Notes: a model not told the origin generated them from the sequence alone. A stretch of 64,000 nt of DNA from Siphonodentalium dalli (GCA_032622095.1 CP136064.1:253150484-253214483), one strand, 5' to 3'. Positions 1-14,000 are shown, counted from the stretch's first letter. Translations and numbers: made by a program.

Positions 1-1625
1 ACCCCAAGAACAGCATATTCCATTGCTCCAATCGTCAGTTAACATGCTAAATACAAAATAAAGTCACAATTCTCATCCAGTTCCATACCACAGAAACTTA
101 TCTTAATGATATTAGTAAAAAAAAAACTTTAAAATTCCTCTTCCGGTCGCCATTTTGGCGGCCATCTTGGACGGGGAGTTCCTATTTTGGCACATAAAGG
201 TGGCGATATGTCTTAGCTTCACAAAAATGTATACATGTGTATACATATGACAATATGTTCTCACTATAATTGCATCAAGCTGACTTATAGGAAAATGGCA
301 GCCATCTTGGACGCCATCTTGAATTACAAAAAATGCTCAAAGCGGATTTTAGCGGATTTTTGATATGTTATAGAGGATATATTCCTCTTCAAAGTGGTAT
401 ACAAACCAACTTAGTCCAAATTTTTTCTAGGTCAAACCTTTTATCGACCAGACTACATGGTCTGAGCTTGTACATGAGTGTATTCCTATATTTTTCAGTC
501 AATTGTTTTGAAAATGGGCTCAGATATTTGGTACATGTATCATGGGAACCTGTGCACCTGGTATTATGAGATCCATTCGACTTATTTAGTGGAGTTACAG
601 TATAGCTGTATCCCTGATTTTCAACCTTGAACTCATTCTCAACATGCATTATTTTGTCCGAGCTTGTATTCCTAAATTTTCCGGTCAATTTAAAACAAAA
701 TATTTACCAGTATGAGTTGGGGATGGGGTGGGGTCTCAATTTTTAACAGTTTGAAATTCTATGACAGACACAACATCAATTGGAAATTTCGGACTAGCTT
801 CAACTTGTGCTGTTAGTTTGATTTTCCAACCAGTGTTTAGCTCAAAATTTGTTGTTTTAGACCGAAAGTCTCATATTTTTACTTTTGATGTGGGGTTTAC
901 ATGCTTATTAGAAGGCAACTCAATTGCCATATACATGCGCTGCTTATGGGGCTTGGGTCTGTAGGTGTCGTCAAAATGCCAAACTTTATTCTAACCAGAA
1001 TCAGAATCTGCTGATGACACATTGACCACCCATCTGGAAACACATGTAATCCCTTTTAAAGAAAGATATTATTAATTAATGCAATGTACCTCTTCATCTG
1101 ATGGCGCATATACATGTACATGTAGATTCAGACTTCAGTCTAGCATACCTGTACTGATATATATACCGGTATATACATGTGTAATGTCGAGTACCTAATA
1201 GTAGTAGAGGTAGCAATAATAGTACAGGGTTGAATTTCTCCAGAATTTTAATAACAGTACAGGGTGCACCGGTACATCCATATAAAACTACCTGATATCC
1301 TCTATACTAGTATATACATGTACATGTAGTTTATTGTACATATTAGAGATATACATTGGTCAATATAAAGACTAATAAATATGTACCCATTAACTGCAGT
1401 ATATACATGTACTTCTATTTTTGAGCAGTTCATACTGAAAATTGAATAATCAAAGAATTAGGCACTTTCATATATTGGACATTTTAATTTATAAAATTGA
1501 TAAATTTAATACAGGGCCAATTAAGGATTGTACAGGAAAAAAATAAAGATATATGAATGACTATTAGGCACTCAAGTACATGTATGCTGACATAAACAAT
1601 GTACTTCTTCATCTGATGTCACATA
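1..1625. other. Intron or upstream sequence with old repeat fragments
   Basis: No exon was recognised. GGCCATCTTGGACGGGGAG (about 160) and GCAGCCATCTTGGACG (about 298) repeat. About 390-690 resembles the 16.8-17.3 kb repeat (CCTGTGCACCTG), and 700-960 resembles 36.3-36.5 kb and 41.0-41.4 kb. About 1,095-1,400 is rich in TACATGTACATGTA. Confidence 0.5.
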
Positions 1626-1838
1626 CAGTAATGCCCAAAGTAATTGACCACGTAACCACAGCAGAATTATGGGTAATTTTTCAGGATTTAGTCGGAAATA
1701 TGGCTTGTTGCCATTCATCGGAAACCTCTCGCTGAGAGCTTTCCGATGAATGGCAACAAGCCATATTTCTGACTAAATCCTGAAAAATTACCCATAATTC
1801 TGCTGTGGTTAAGTGGTCAATTACTTTGGGCATTGCTG
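1626..1838. mobile_element. Family A palindromic MITE (TA target), copy A1
   Basis: It is flanked by TA and runs from CAGTAATGCCCAAAG to CTTTGGGCATTGCTG. The whole element folds into one long hairpin through ATGGCTTGTTGCCATTCATC and its complement. Ends and TA target fit Tc1/mariner-type MITEs. No coding capacity. Confidence 0.85.
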
Positions 1839-1930
1839 TACATGTACATGTACTTGTAGATTCAGACTAGCATACCTGTACTGATACATGTATACATATG
1901 TATTGACTTAAAACATTATTTTATCAACAG

Positions 1931-2077
1931 GGACCTGTCTGTAAAAGAGGGAATAAAGTAACAACATGGAAAGATCGGTGGTTCGTGTTAACACGCAAAG
2001 AGTTGAACTATTACGCAGATAAAAGTGAGAAAGATCTCAAAGGAACAATCATTATATCGAGATCATACAAAGTTGAT
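1931..2077 (+). CDS. Exon: first half of PH domain
   Basis: An exon of 147 nt (49 codons, phase 0 at both ends) follows an acceptor ATCAACAG and ends at the donor GTGAGT. The translation begins GPVCKRGNK and contains TWKDRWFVLTRKELNYY, the beta1-beta3 signature of PH domains (compare the family pattern KRG-x(4)-NW-x-ERWF). The basic residues K and R around KRGNK and WKDRW are where PH domains contact inositol phosphates. The exon ends in SRSYKVD, and the next exon begins ILPDK, matching the family SLPDK. The last 11 nt and the donor are copied twice more just downstream. Confidence 0.88.
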
Positions 2078-5000
2078 GTGAGTACAGTCATTATATCCAA
2101 AAATATACAAAGTTGATGTGAGTACAGTCATTATATCCAGATCATACAAAGTTGATGTGAGTACATGTACATATACATCATTCAAGTTTGTACAGCAGAT
2201 ATTGAAATATTGTTTTTGTTAACCCTTTCATGACAGGAGCTGTGCTGGTGCAGCATCAAAGACCCTGTGCCAGTGCCTTCTAAATATTTGAGTCTCTCAT
2301 AGGTAGCCTCACAAATATAAAAGAATGCACTGGCTGTAAGGTAAATATAGTTAGGCCAGTGTCTTCTAAGGGACACTCACATATATAAGAGAATGAATTG
2401 GCACAGGGTTTTCAAAAAATTTCAGGAAGCCCCAGGCATGGAAGAATTAAATAGTATACACCTATTGACTGCAGTTTCGGTCCTGCTTGCTGTTCAGAAG
2501 CCACCATCGAGGGTAGATAGCGCTCAATATTCCACCCCAATGCAGTCAAAAATAGGTGTTTTATTGTATATGAAATAATTCTCGCCTCACGCCAACGGTG
2601 ACATCATCAGTCAGTAAATAGTTCGAAGACTATAGTCCGGGAGATACATGTACATGTAGTTCACTTGCCGGGCAATGGTCAAAACTACTCTTTGATATGT
2701 GATCGCACTTCTTCCAATCAAAAGACAGTATGGCCCTCTGTGAACTCAAGTTATATGATTATTGTACTTATTATACAGTAATGCCCTAATTAATCGATTT
2801 AGTCGGAAATATGGCTTGTTGCCATTCATCGGAAAGCTCTCCCCGAGAGCTTTCCGATGAATGGCGACAAGCCATATTTCCGACTAAAACCTGAAAAGTT
2901 ACCCATAATTCTGCTGTGGTTAGGGAGTCGATTAATTAGGGCATTACTGTATCTGTGCAGAGGAGTGTTTCAACCATTCCATTGTGCATTGCATTGAAAT
3001 TTGGATATGCATGTAGTCAGGAGTACTAAAGCGTTTTGATGGCTGCCATTCATCCATTGTATTGTATCCGTTAACACACTCAACGGATAGATTCTATTTT
3101 CAATGCAAGCTCCACCACATACCTTACATGGCATGAAAGCACGTACATCATGCTGTCATGTACTGGTTCTTGTTATTAATTCATTAAAGATAGCTGGTTG
3201 GTTTGCGAATTGAAGGAAATTTGACTTGTATTTATCAGAATAAAGATATCTATGTATTGACTCTATTGAGGTTTGGTATTATCGTATAATTCATTTATAT
3301 CAGATACATGTACATGTAGGTTGATCTGCAATGTAACTGTTATTCCAATATCGAACTCGTTAGCTACAAGCTCTGCATTATGATGCCACAGAACAGTTTA
3401 ACGTAGACATCAGATTGTGCCATCGCAATGCAAATGCTAATGTACTTTGTTTTGGAATGAAAAATAGAAGTACTACCAGCAGTTAGATAGTAGAATTGAA
3501 AGCTGCTGTTTGGCAGATAATTTTCTGGCAAGGTAAATTGTCAACATAACCGAAATTGTTGAGTGATTGATTTGATGATTCAAAATTACATCGGAGTAGC
3601 CGTGCGGCGTTCTAATTAGAAACTAAACTTGTTGGAACAATCTGAAATTGGGATCTGAGATGTTTGCAACTGAAGTATTTTATCATAAATTCAGTAAATA
3701 ACATAAATAGCAGTATCATTTTTAAGGTGGCACTCACTATACATACAGTAATACCCTAAATAATCGACTCCTTAACCACATCAGAATTATTGGTAATTTT
3801 TCAGGATTTAGTAGGAAATATGGCTTGTTGCCATTCATCGGAAAACTCTAAATCCTGAAAAATTACCCATAATTCTGCTGTGGTTAAAGAGTCGATTATT
3901 TAGGGCATTACTGTACATCAATCAACAGCTAGATAACTCAATGGTTAGCACATTTGGCTTGGAATGCTATCAACACACTGATATGAGTTCGACGTTTGCT
4001 GATTGGATATTGAGTTCCCGCCACCACAACTTGTTCAGATTAAGCGCAGTGTGTGTGTTGAGTCGGATGCTGTTTTAACCCTTTACCCAACAGAACGGCC
4101 CTGTGCCAATGCATTCTCTTATATATGCGAGTCGACCATAGGTCGCCTCGCATATATAAGAGAATGCATTGGCTTAACACATTAAAAATTATAAAATTGT
4201 TAAAGAATGTAAGAAAAAATGGTAAAAAGTGTTAAAAAAAGATTTTTTTTTAGGCCAATGCATTCTCTGATATATGCGAGGCGACCTATGGTCGACTCGC
4301 ATATATAAGAGACTGCATTGGCACAGGGCATAACTATAACTATCACAATGTGGTCACGGAGCCAGTTCCAATGATATCCATATTTGTATGGTTCTATTGG
4401 GACAGACCGAAGATATTTTAGGCTGTTGAAGCTTTATTTGGCCGGTTTTGGCCGTTTTGTTGGGTAAAGGGTTAATATCACACCAAGTTGTGACCCTTGA
4501 GCAAGATCACTCATACTGTGACAGCTTCATCATAACTAGGCACAAAATAGGTACCGGTACCTACAGGTAGCATGTTGGGTAAGTTCCGTCCGGAGGTGTC
4601 TGTATGCATGTGCATTAGTGAAGCGCATGTAAAATCTCTGCATACATGAGATCCGGCATTGCTCAATTGCTGGGTTTATTAATAATATAATGAATTGTTA
4701 TTATTGTTAATAGTAAGCACTTGATTTTAGAGTTATCCATCTTACACCTGCAATTTGTCCGTTTTGATCATGTGTTCTGCCAACTTGTGGGCTACATATC
4801 CGAATATTAATAGATTTAAAAAATTGATATCTAATCACTCTGAGCTTTGATGGGTGGGTTCCTCGACTCGAATCAAATATTTTTTACAGCCAAAGAAATA
4901 GTAATATAGGACCCTCTGATCGGATTGAGTACCTTTAACCAGAGTAGAGATTTGTGACATGATCTAGTCATCATCATAATATAATTGATGTCTTTATCAA

Positions 5001-8000
5001 TTAATTTTACTGATTAATTTATCAAAATTGTCCATAGTCCTAAGGCTATGTGATCTCATAACCCAAATGTCAGTTGGTATATTGACTTCCTGTTTCAAAG
5101 CGGATTAAGTTCAAGATACTCGCAATGAATACAAGTCATCAAAAAACTTTGCACAACAATACCTCAATGATAAGATATGTGCATATGTATCACTGAGGCA
5201 TTTCATATCTGAGGACTTAATGCTCTTAGTGCACCCAATGGTTGTTAGTAGTTACGGTGACATATTGTTTTCCACAGCCGGACCGACTCTCTGAAATGCT
5301 CTACCATTGATCATCCGCAACTGTCCTGTATATGATGAATTCAAAGGTCTTTTGAAAACTCATTTATTCATGGAATATTATTCTGAAAATTTGGCGTGGA
5401 ACTAATGAACCAGCTTTTAATGCAGGCTCATAATTATCGCATGTTTGAAATTTAAATTTGTGATTTATTTTAATGTTGTCAAGCACATTGAATCCTCCGT
5501 GATACAGTAATACCCTAAGTAATCAACTCCATAAACACAGCAGAATTATGGGTAACTTTTCAGGATTTAGTTGGAAATATGGCTTGTTGCCATTCATCGG
5601 AAAGCTCTCCCCGAGAGCTTTCCGATGAATGGCAACAAGCCATATTTCCGACTAAATCCTGAAAAGTTACCCATAATTCTGCTTTGGTTAAGAGGTCGAT
5701 TAATTAGAGCATTACTGTAGTTACAGTGACATATTGTTTTCCACAGCCGGACCGACTCTCTGAAATGCTCTACCATTGATCATCCGCAACTGTCCTGTAT
5801 ATGATGAATTCAAAGGTCTTTTGAAAACTCATTTATTCATGGAATATTATTCTGAAAATTTGGCGTGGAACTAATGAACCAGCTTTTAATGCAGGCTCAT
5901 AATTATCGCAAGTTTGAAATTTAAATTTGTGATTTTATTTTAATGTTGTCAAGCACATTGAATCCTCCGTGATACAGTAATACCCTAAGTAATCAACTCC
6001 ATAAACACAGCAGAATTATGGGTAACTTTTCAGGATTTAGTCGGAAATATGGCTTGTTGCCATTCATCGGAAAGCTCTCCCCGAGAGCTTTCCGATGAAT
6101 GGCAACAAGCCATATTTCCGACTAAATCCTGAAAAGTTACCCATAATTCTGCTTTGGTTAAGAGGTCGATTAATTAGAGCATTACTGTAGTTACAGTGAC
6201 ATATTGTTTTCCACAGCCGGACCGACTCTCTGAAATGCTCTACCATTGATCATCCGCAACTGTCCTGTATATGATCAATTCAAAGGTCTTTTGAAAACTC
6301 ATTTATTCATGGAATATTATTCTGAAAATTTGGCGTGGAACTAATGAACCAGCTTTTAATGCAGGCTCATAATTATCGCATGTTTGAAATGTAAATTTGT
6401 GATTTTATTTTAATGTTGTCAAGCACATTGAATCCTCCGTGATACAGTAATACCCTAAGTAATCAACTCCTTAACCACAGCAGAATTATGGGTAACTTTT
6501 CAGGATTTAGTCGGAAATATGGCTTGTTGCCTTCATCGGAAAGCTTTCCGATGAATGGCAACAAGCCATATTTCCGACTAAATCCTGAAATGTATGTGTG
6601 CTATACAAGAAATGTGTGATATGATATGATACATGTGTAACCATGGTGTAGAAATAAATTAACCCTGTCTTTACTAAATTAATTCTCCCATTCAGTTATA
6701 AAATATTATATTGGAATGGTCTTTTATATTATCTGGATGGGCTGAGAACAAAAAATATCAGACGACAGATAGTAAAAGATCAGAAGGAGTCCTATTTATT
6801 GGAGGGAAATGTTCAGATAATAAGTTCAACAAATGACCTATGAACTTATTATCTGAACATTTCCTATGGAAAATATGAGTATTTAGTATAGAAAATGTTA
6901 AACACCTTGATAGTGACTTTTTCATGTTCTGAATTTGACCTACATTTAAACCCACAGAGAATCACTAAGGTTTGATCAGTAAAAAAGTGGCACAAGTTAT
7001 ACCCTGATTCAGGCCTTCGATTATGAGGCATGCGATCGCGCTCGCGCACCATAGCACGCCTGAAATTAAATCTTGGCGAGTAATTAATCACACTCCTCGG
7101 CGATATTCGGCGCACGATTGAAAAAGGGTTTATAATAACGATCAACCTTGTTTGCTGGAGAAGACTGACAGACATGCCGTATACGACGGAAGTAATTGTT
7201 TTAAGTTTTGCGCATGCGCTAGAACATTATTATAGTCAGGTGCTTTTAGCGATGTCGTCGCGTTCGTATGTAGGTCTGAGTAATTCTCGGCTAGATATTA
7301 CATGGTCTCTGACCGCATTTCATAACAACTTACATCCAACGGAAGCATTACGACGCAATTCGAGAATGGAGTTTTAATTACTTCATTGTGGAGAATACAT
7401 GTGTACAAGATGAATCACAATGGTGATAAAATTTATTTAATTTTGAGTCTTCGTTTGTCATTTTATACCCCCGAAATATCCACCAAAATCACACGCCTGG
7501 GTTTCAGGTTAGGCGAGTGACCAACCACACTCCTGCATTTTACAGAATCGAAGGCCTGCTGATTTGACTTTTTCTGTCCATCTGTCTGTCCAACCCGGCA
7601 TATATCTCAGCCATGGAGTATTCCCTGGTTTGACTTTTTCTGTCCATCTGTCTGTCCAACCCGGCATATATCTCAGCCATGGATTATCCCCTGGTTTGAT
7701 TTTGTCTGTCCATCTGTCTGTCCAACCCGGCATATATCTCAGCCATGGATTATCCCCTGGTTTGACTTTGTCTGTCCATCTGTCTGTCCAACCCGGCATA
7801 TATCTCAGCCATGGGTTATCCCCTGGTTTGACTTTGTCTGTCCATCTGTCTGTCCAACCCGGCATATATCTCAGCCATGGGTTATCCCCTGGTTTGACTT
7901 TGTCTGTCCATCTGTCTGTCCAATGTCCATCCAGGTATATATCTCAGCCATGGGTTATCTGTTTTGAATATGATGTGGAGGTTCACCATCATGACTGCTT

Positions 8001-11000
8001 CCTTCCTTACGAGGGGAAAATAACGTTCGCATTTTCCAGTCTAGATTTATCCTCCTTTGTTTATCTGGGAATCTTAGTTTTTTTGCGTCACGAAGATATC
8101 TCAGCCACATAAATGTATTGTTCATCAGATCTTAATCAAATTTAGTATGAAGATTCATCATTTGGAGTGCTTTCAAAAAGTTATAATTTTTTTTTTATTT
8201 TGTATTATTTATGGTCTGTTTTGACCATGTTTCAATTTGGCACCATCGTGGTATGCCAGCACCCAAAGTGCAACATCTTATTCTTTATGTTACCTTGTAA
8301 CTTTCATTAAAATAAATTAATGTTAGAACTTTTCGTTATCCTTTTGATGAATTTTCTCACAGGTGCCTGAAAATTTCTTCACATCACGATTTAGTACTCC
8401 ATGTATACCAACAGTCAAACAATTTGTTTCTGCGCTCCAAAAATAATCCTACCAGTATTTCCTAATCACCGAAGTTGATATATGGCAATTATATCCATTA
8501 TATATATGTGTTGCAGTCGTGGTATGAATGTATTATTGTATAAGACGACTGTCTTCTCTCCACAAGATGTAGATCTCTTGGTCAAAGTCATTAGAAGCAT
8601 TGTGTGCTCATCTATATGCTACAGTAATGCCCTAAATAATCGACTCCTTAACCACAGCATAATTATGGGTAGTGAGAGCTTTCCGATGAATGGCAACAAG
8701 CCATATCACCGACTAAATTCTGAAAAATTATCCATAATTCTGCTGTGGTTAAGGAGTCGATTATTTAGGGCATTACTGTACATGTACGTTGAGTTTGATT
8801 TCTTGGATGGGTGATTGGAGGGCTGTATTTTGGGCATCGTTTACTTTTGGTGCATCTCCCATAATTCTGTCCCCAGTCTGTTATGTAGCAGCAACATTTG
8901 CAGCAGATTCACTATTATGTGCATCACATTGGGCTTACATGGGTAGTCATTCAAGTTACAATGCAGCTGGCATTTGAATTTATATTATTTTGTTTTCCAG
9001 ATGATAACTCAAGTTATGACTACTTGATAGCTTTCAAAATCAGTATGTGGTTTGATCACATGAACATACTGGTTAAGGTCGAATTTGGTCTCGGCCCGAC
9101 CATTTCTGACTGAGTTATCTCCCTTCTTCAATTTAGAATTTGTTCTGAATAAAATAGAGATTAATATTATTCACCATAAGCCATCTGACTTGTCCGTGCC
9201 CTCTGGCTATGTCCCTAGTAGGAACATCCAGTTATATTCTGTGTTTCGCTGGTGTCAAGTGTTGGTCTCAATATATAGGTCAGTATGTGAGACTTGTATG
9301 ACACGGTATGAGAGGTCACAGATGTTGTGTTCTCGTTCTTTTATGGTGGCTTTGTACAGTAATGCCCTAAGTAATCGACTCCTTAACCACAGCAGAATTA
9401 TGGGTAACTTTTCAGGATTTAGTCAGAAATATGGCTTGTTGCCATTCATCGGAAAGCTCTCGGCGAGAGCTTTCCGATGAATGGCAACAAGCCATATTTC
9501 CGACTAAATCCTGAAAAGTTACCCATAATTCTGCTGTGGTTAAGGAGTCGATTAATTAGAACATTACTGTAGCCTAGTTTGTATTGGGGGATATTGACCT
9601 TCAACTGTGAAAGTTTATCGTATGTCTGGGCGGGAATGGTTAATCATCATTTTTTGGTGTTCCTAAACTCTGTTTTTGTGTTAGATTCGCCTTTGTCGGA
9701 TTGTTCGACGTCTGAGGTGAGCCATACATCGCTGGAGGATGGTGTGGGTGTAGTGTATGTAGCCATACAATAAGTAGTTGGGGTGATTAATTACAAGATT
9801 ATAGTTTAGCAAGGGAAGCCTATCTGTCTCAGTAAAGGGAAAGTCGGTATGAATTGTCGTAAGTAAATTGCTTGTTAACCCTTTGGCGAGTAGAATGACA
9901 TATATGTCGTCTATCGGTTGAGGAGTAGAACGACATATATGTCGTTTCAGGAAGTGTTATTTTATGTAGACATAACTTCAATAAATTATCTGACTTATAA
10001 ATGATTTGTATAGGAGTTATTTGGTTAATATAATGTCCCAAATGTATAAGCGCATTCGATTATGATAACACACGTTAAAAAAAAATGCACATAAATTAAA
10101 ACAAATTATTGGACCCTTTTGACCCGAACTTGTTAATAATTATTGCTTTGACGTTGACGTTAAATCTACTCATGACGTCATGTATATGACGTTACAGATA
10201 CTCTCCAAAGGGTTAAGTATAACTTAGGTTATTAGGTATTTGGTGTACCAATATTTCTTGTATTAAATTATAGTGTAACTGATTTCGCTTGGGTTAAGCT
10301 CTTCAGGTGAATTGTCAATCAATCTTAGTTTATTACTACATGTACATTCTTCAAGCGGAGATAGTGTTTGGACATTAATTTATTGATTTTATTCACTGAA
10401 ATTAGTCTACAGTATGTCTTTAGTGATTTTCCCATTCAAATTAAAAAAATTTATTCCAATTTCAGATATTACCAGATAAGACTGTGAAGAAGAACTGTTT
10501 TGGTTTTGTGTTAGCTGACACCGTAAGACCCTACTGTTGTTGTGTGTCTGATCTTAAGTTGAAAAATGAGTGGACTTTTGGTACTTTTATTTAGTTATTT
10601 CTTCTATCATTTAGTTTCTCCTCTATAAAGTGGTGATGACGATGATTGTAATTAGAACAAAATTAATTGGGAGATACAAATAAACTGAATGCAACATGCA
10701 TTGGAATGGAATGAAGAGAATTTGATCAAATAAGGCCACACCAGCATTTGCAGAATGAGGTCCCCAGAGGGTGAATTTACTGACAATATCCTGCACGGTG
10801 GGCTAGCATACCAAATTCAGCCTCTGGGAACCTCATTCTGCTTAGGCTTCAACTGCTTTGGGAGATGTAGGAACTGCTATGGGAGACCTAGGATCAGATT
10901 GAAGTTCCCCAGTTAACGTTGGTGATGTTCGCCCTTAACCCTTTACCCAACAGAAGGGCCCTGTGCCAATGCATTCTCTTATATATGCGAGTCGACCATA

Positions 11001-14000
11001 GGTCGCCTCGCATATATAAGAGAATGCATTGGCTTAACACATTAAAATTTAAAATTGTTAAAGAATGTAAGAAAAAATGGTAAAAAGCGTTAAAAAAAGA
11101 TTTTTTTTAGGCCAATGCATTCTCTTATATATGCGAGGCGACCTATGGTCGACTCGCATATATAAGAGAATGCATTGGCACAGGGCTAACTGTAACTATC
11201 ACAATGTGGTCAAGGAGCCGGTTCCAATGATATCCATATTTGTATGGTTCTATTGAGACAGACCGAAGATATTTTAGGCTGTTGAAGCTTTATTTGGCCG
11301 GTTTTGGCCGGTTTGTTGGGTAAAGGGTTAAGTCACCTCGATTATGCATTTTATCTTCTGTAAATTAGGGAATATAGAAACTGTACAGAAATGAAAAAGT
11401 AATTTGAAACAATGTTAACTTGAGACTATAGATACTTCCCTGAAGACAAGGCCTAAGCAGAATGAGGTCCCCAGTTATTTGCGGGGTAGCATCACTTTAG
11501 GAAGGGTTCCTAAACCAGACTATTAAATTGCTGTTGCATAACTAGTGAATTGTACAAAGATATATTTTGTTCAAGCTGAAGGCTGTGATGAAATATGACT
11601 ATTCTGTTGATGAGACATATAATCTGAATTGGCTTCGTCCATCAGCCCATTGGTTGACAATTGGGTCAAACATAGTGCCAATTATCAAAAAAATTATCTA
11701 ACTTTCTACGTGTATCAATATCAAGATGTATTCAGCAAAATCTTGTAGAGTAGAAACAGTAACATTGAATACAAAACAGCTGGAGCAGTGTGTAGGAGGA
11801 AGGTTATTTTTTCTTATCATGTCCAGGGTTTTCCCTGCTTGTAGCCAAATTGGCCAACAAGCATGAGTTTAGTGTGCCTATTATTTACAGAATGAGGTCC
11901 CCAGAGGGTGAATTTAGTGATGCTATTCCACTGTGGGTTAGCACCACTAAATTCACCCTCTGGTGACCTCATTCTGCTTAGGCTACATCTTCTCTGGAAA
12001 GTTTCTTTATTATCAAATTTCTATAGAAACTTAGATTCTGTTTCATTTTTAGTTCAGTTTCTCTGTATATATCCCCAAATTGGCAGATGGCACATTGCAT
12101 AATCAAGGTTCCCAATGGGTGTACATCACAATATTAACCATTTAGGAACTTCAATCTGAGTATGTCTCCCATAGCAGATGAGGCCATGCAGAATGAGGTC
12201 ACAAGAGGGTGAATTTGGTGATGCTAGCCCACTGTGTAGGATAGTGTCTCTAAATTCACCCTATCGGGATCTCATTCGGCAAATGACAGGCACACTAAAC
12301 TCAGGCTTGTTAGCCTATGGTCATTTTTTATTGCAAATTTCTGAATTTATAAAACACTAAGACTTTTATTGATGACAGTATGATCGTTTCTTCAGGCTTC
12401 ATCACCACTTTGCATTTTTAGCTCAACTTGACAAAAGTTTGAGATATTGCCATGGGTTGGCATCCATATTCTGACCATCTGTCAGGGTGTGTGTGGGGCC
12501 ATGCGTCGACAATTCCCATTAGCACACTCTACAGGCCACATCTCTCATCCGATCGTCACCAAACTTCATATGGATCTTCGGTGTGACCTCTTGATGGGAG
12601 CCTCTTGTTTTTACCATAATTATTTTGTAAAAAAACATAGCTTTCAGCATCAATTTCAAATTTGAATCCATTGGCACTCCCTGCAGCTTGCATTTATTGG
12701 ATAATTGTTTTGAAAATTTACAGGTATATTTAGAATTACCTTTTAGATGTGAGCTATTGAATTTGAATTTTGTTTTATGAAAAACGTGGCCACTGGCAGC
12801 CAACTTTGATTTTATTCTTTACATGACTCAATACTGTGCCACACTCTACAGACCACATCCCTAATCCGATCATCACCAAACTTCATATAGATCTTTGTGG
12901 TGACCACTAGATGGGAGCTATAAAATGTGTTTGAATTTCATTGGAAAACATGTTGCTTAGACATTTCAATTTTCTGCATTCTTAATTGCTCCATTGACTG
13001 CAACACATGAAATTATCCCCGATCCAAGTTGAGCTACAGTGTCATTGATACTTTAATTGTTTAATTGTTACTCATAATTGCATGTTCTTGTTCAGTTTTA
13101 TGTCTGTTATTTTTCCACTCAGGTTTGTTATTATACTCCCAGCAACAAAGTTGTGTCAGGATATACTGGAATAAACTTATTGGTCTCTTCGTCAGTATGT
13201 TTGTCCATGGATATAAATTTGTCAAAAATTCAATGTTTTCTGGTCTTTCTTTTTTTTTTGCGAGTGCCGAGTCCAATTTTTGTATCAACCCATATTTCCT
13301 TGATCATTTTTCAAATTTATTGATTATAACAATGTGATACATTGATGGAAAGAGCTCTTAGAGCTCTTTCCATCAATGTATCACATTATTATAATCAATA
13401 AATTTGAAAAATGATCAAGGAAATATGGGTTGATACAAAAATCGGACTCGGCACTGAACGACACCTGGCACAGATCTATTTATTTTCATGTGCCAGGCCT
13501 GAGTTTAATGTGCCTGTCATTTGCAGAATGAGGTCCCCAGATGGTGAATTTAATGACGCTATTATGCATAGAGTGCTAACATCACTAAATTCACCCTCTG
13601 GGGACCTCATTCTGCTTAGGCCTCATCTTTGGAAAGTTTCTTTAGTATAAAATTTCTATAGAAACTTCTTCACATAGATTCTATTTCTTTTTTAGTTTAG
13701 TTTCTTTGTATCCCCAAATCGGCAGACGACACATTGCATAATCGAGGTTCCCAATGGGTGTACATCCCAACATCCCAATACATCGTGCTGTGCGGGATAG
13801 CATCACAAAATTCACCCTCTTGCACACTAAACTCAGGCTTGTCATGTACATCTGTGCAAGATCAGTGCCTCATTCTACCAGAGTTTTTTCAATTTTTGTC
13901 CCCCTGGAAAAATGTTCATAGGATTATAATGGTCTACATGGGGAAATTCAGGTTACAAATAATTTATAATTCAAATTTATGCAGTTATAACTAATGCTTT

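Larger units (their letters stand above)
5251..6590 (+). repeat. ~470-bp tandem triplication containing family A MITEs
   Basis: Units start near 5251, 5720 and 6190. Each begins with CATATTGTTTTCCACAGCCG and ends in a family A element. The three are nearly identical; the last is truncated inside its MITE near 6590. Identical 60-codon open frames in units 1 and 2 are a by-product of the duplication. Confidence 0.9.

Noticed and set aside
5594-6246. Two identical 60-codon frames on the - strand
   Set aside because: Copies of one palindromic MITE within the tandem triplication.
7509-8112. Long open frames on both strands (118 and 182 codons)
   Set aside because: They are created by the 66-bp minisatellite, whose unit is a multiple of three; no protein motif.
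10520-10530. GTAAGA as the donor of the second PH exon
   Set aside because: The frame continues with SDLKLKNEW, conserved in the family, and GTACTT at 10581 gives the phase needed by the next exon.
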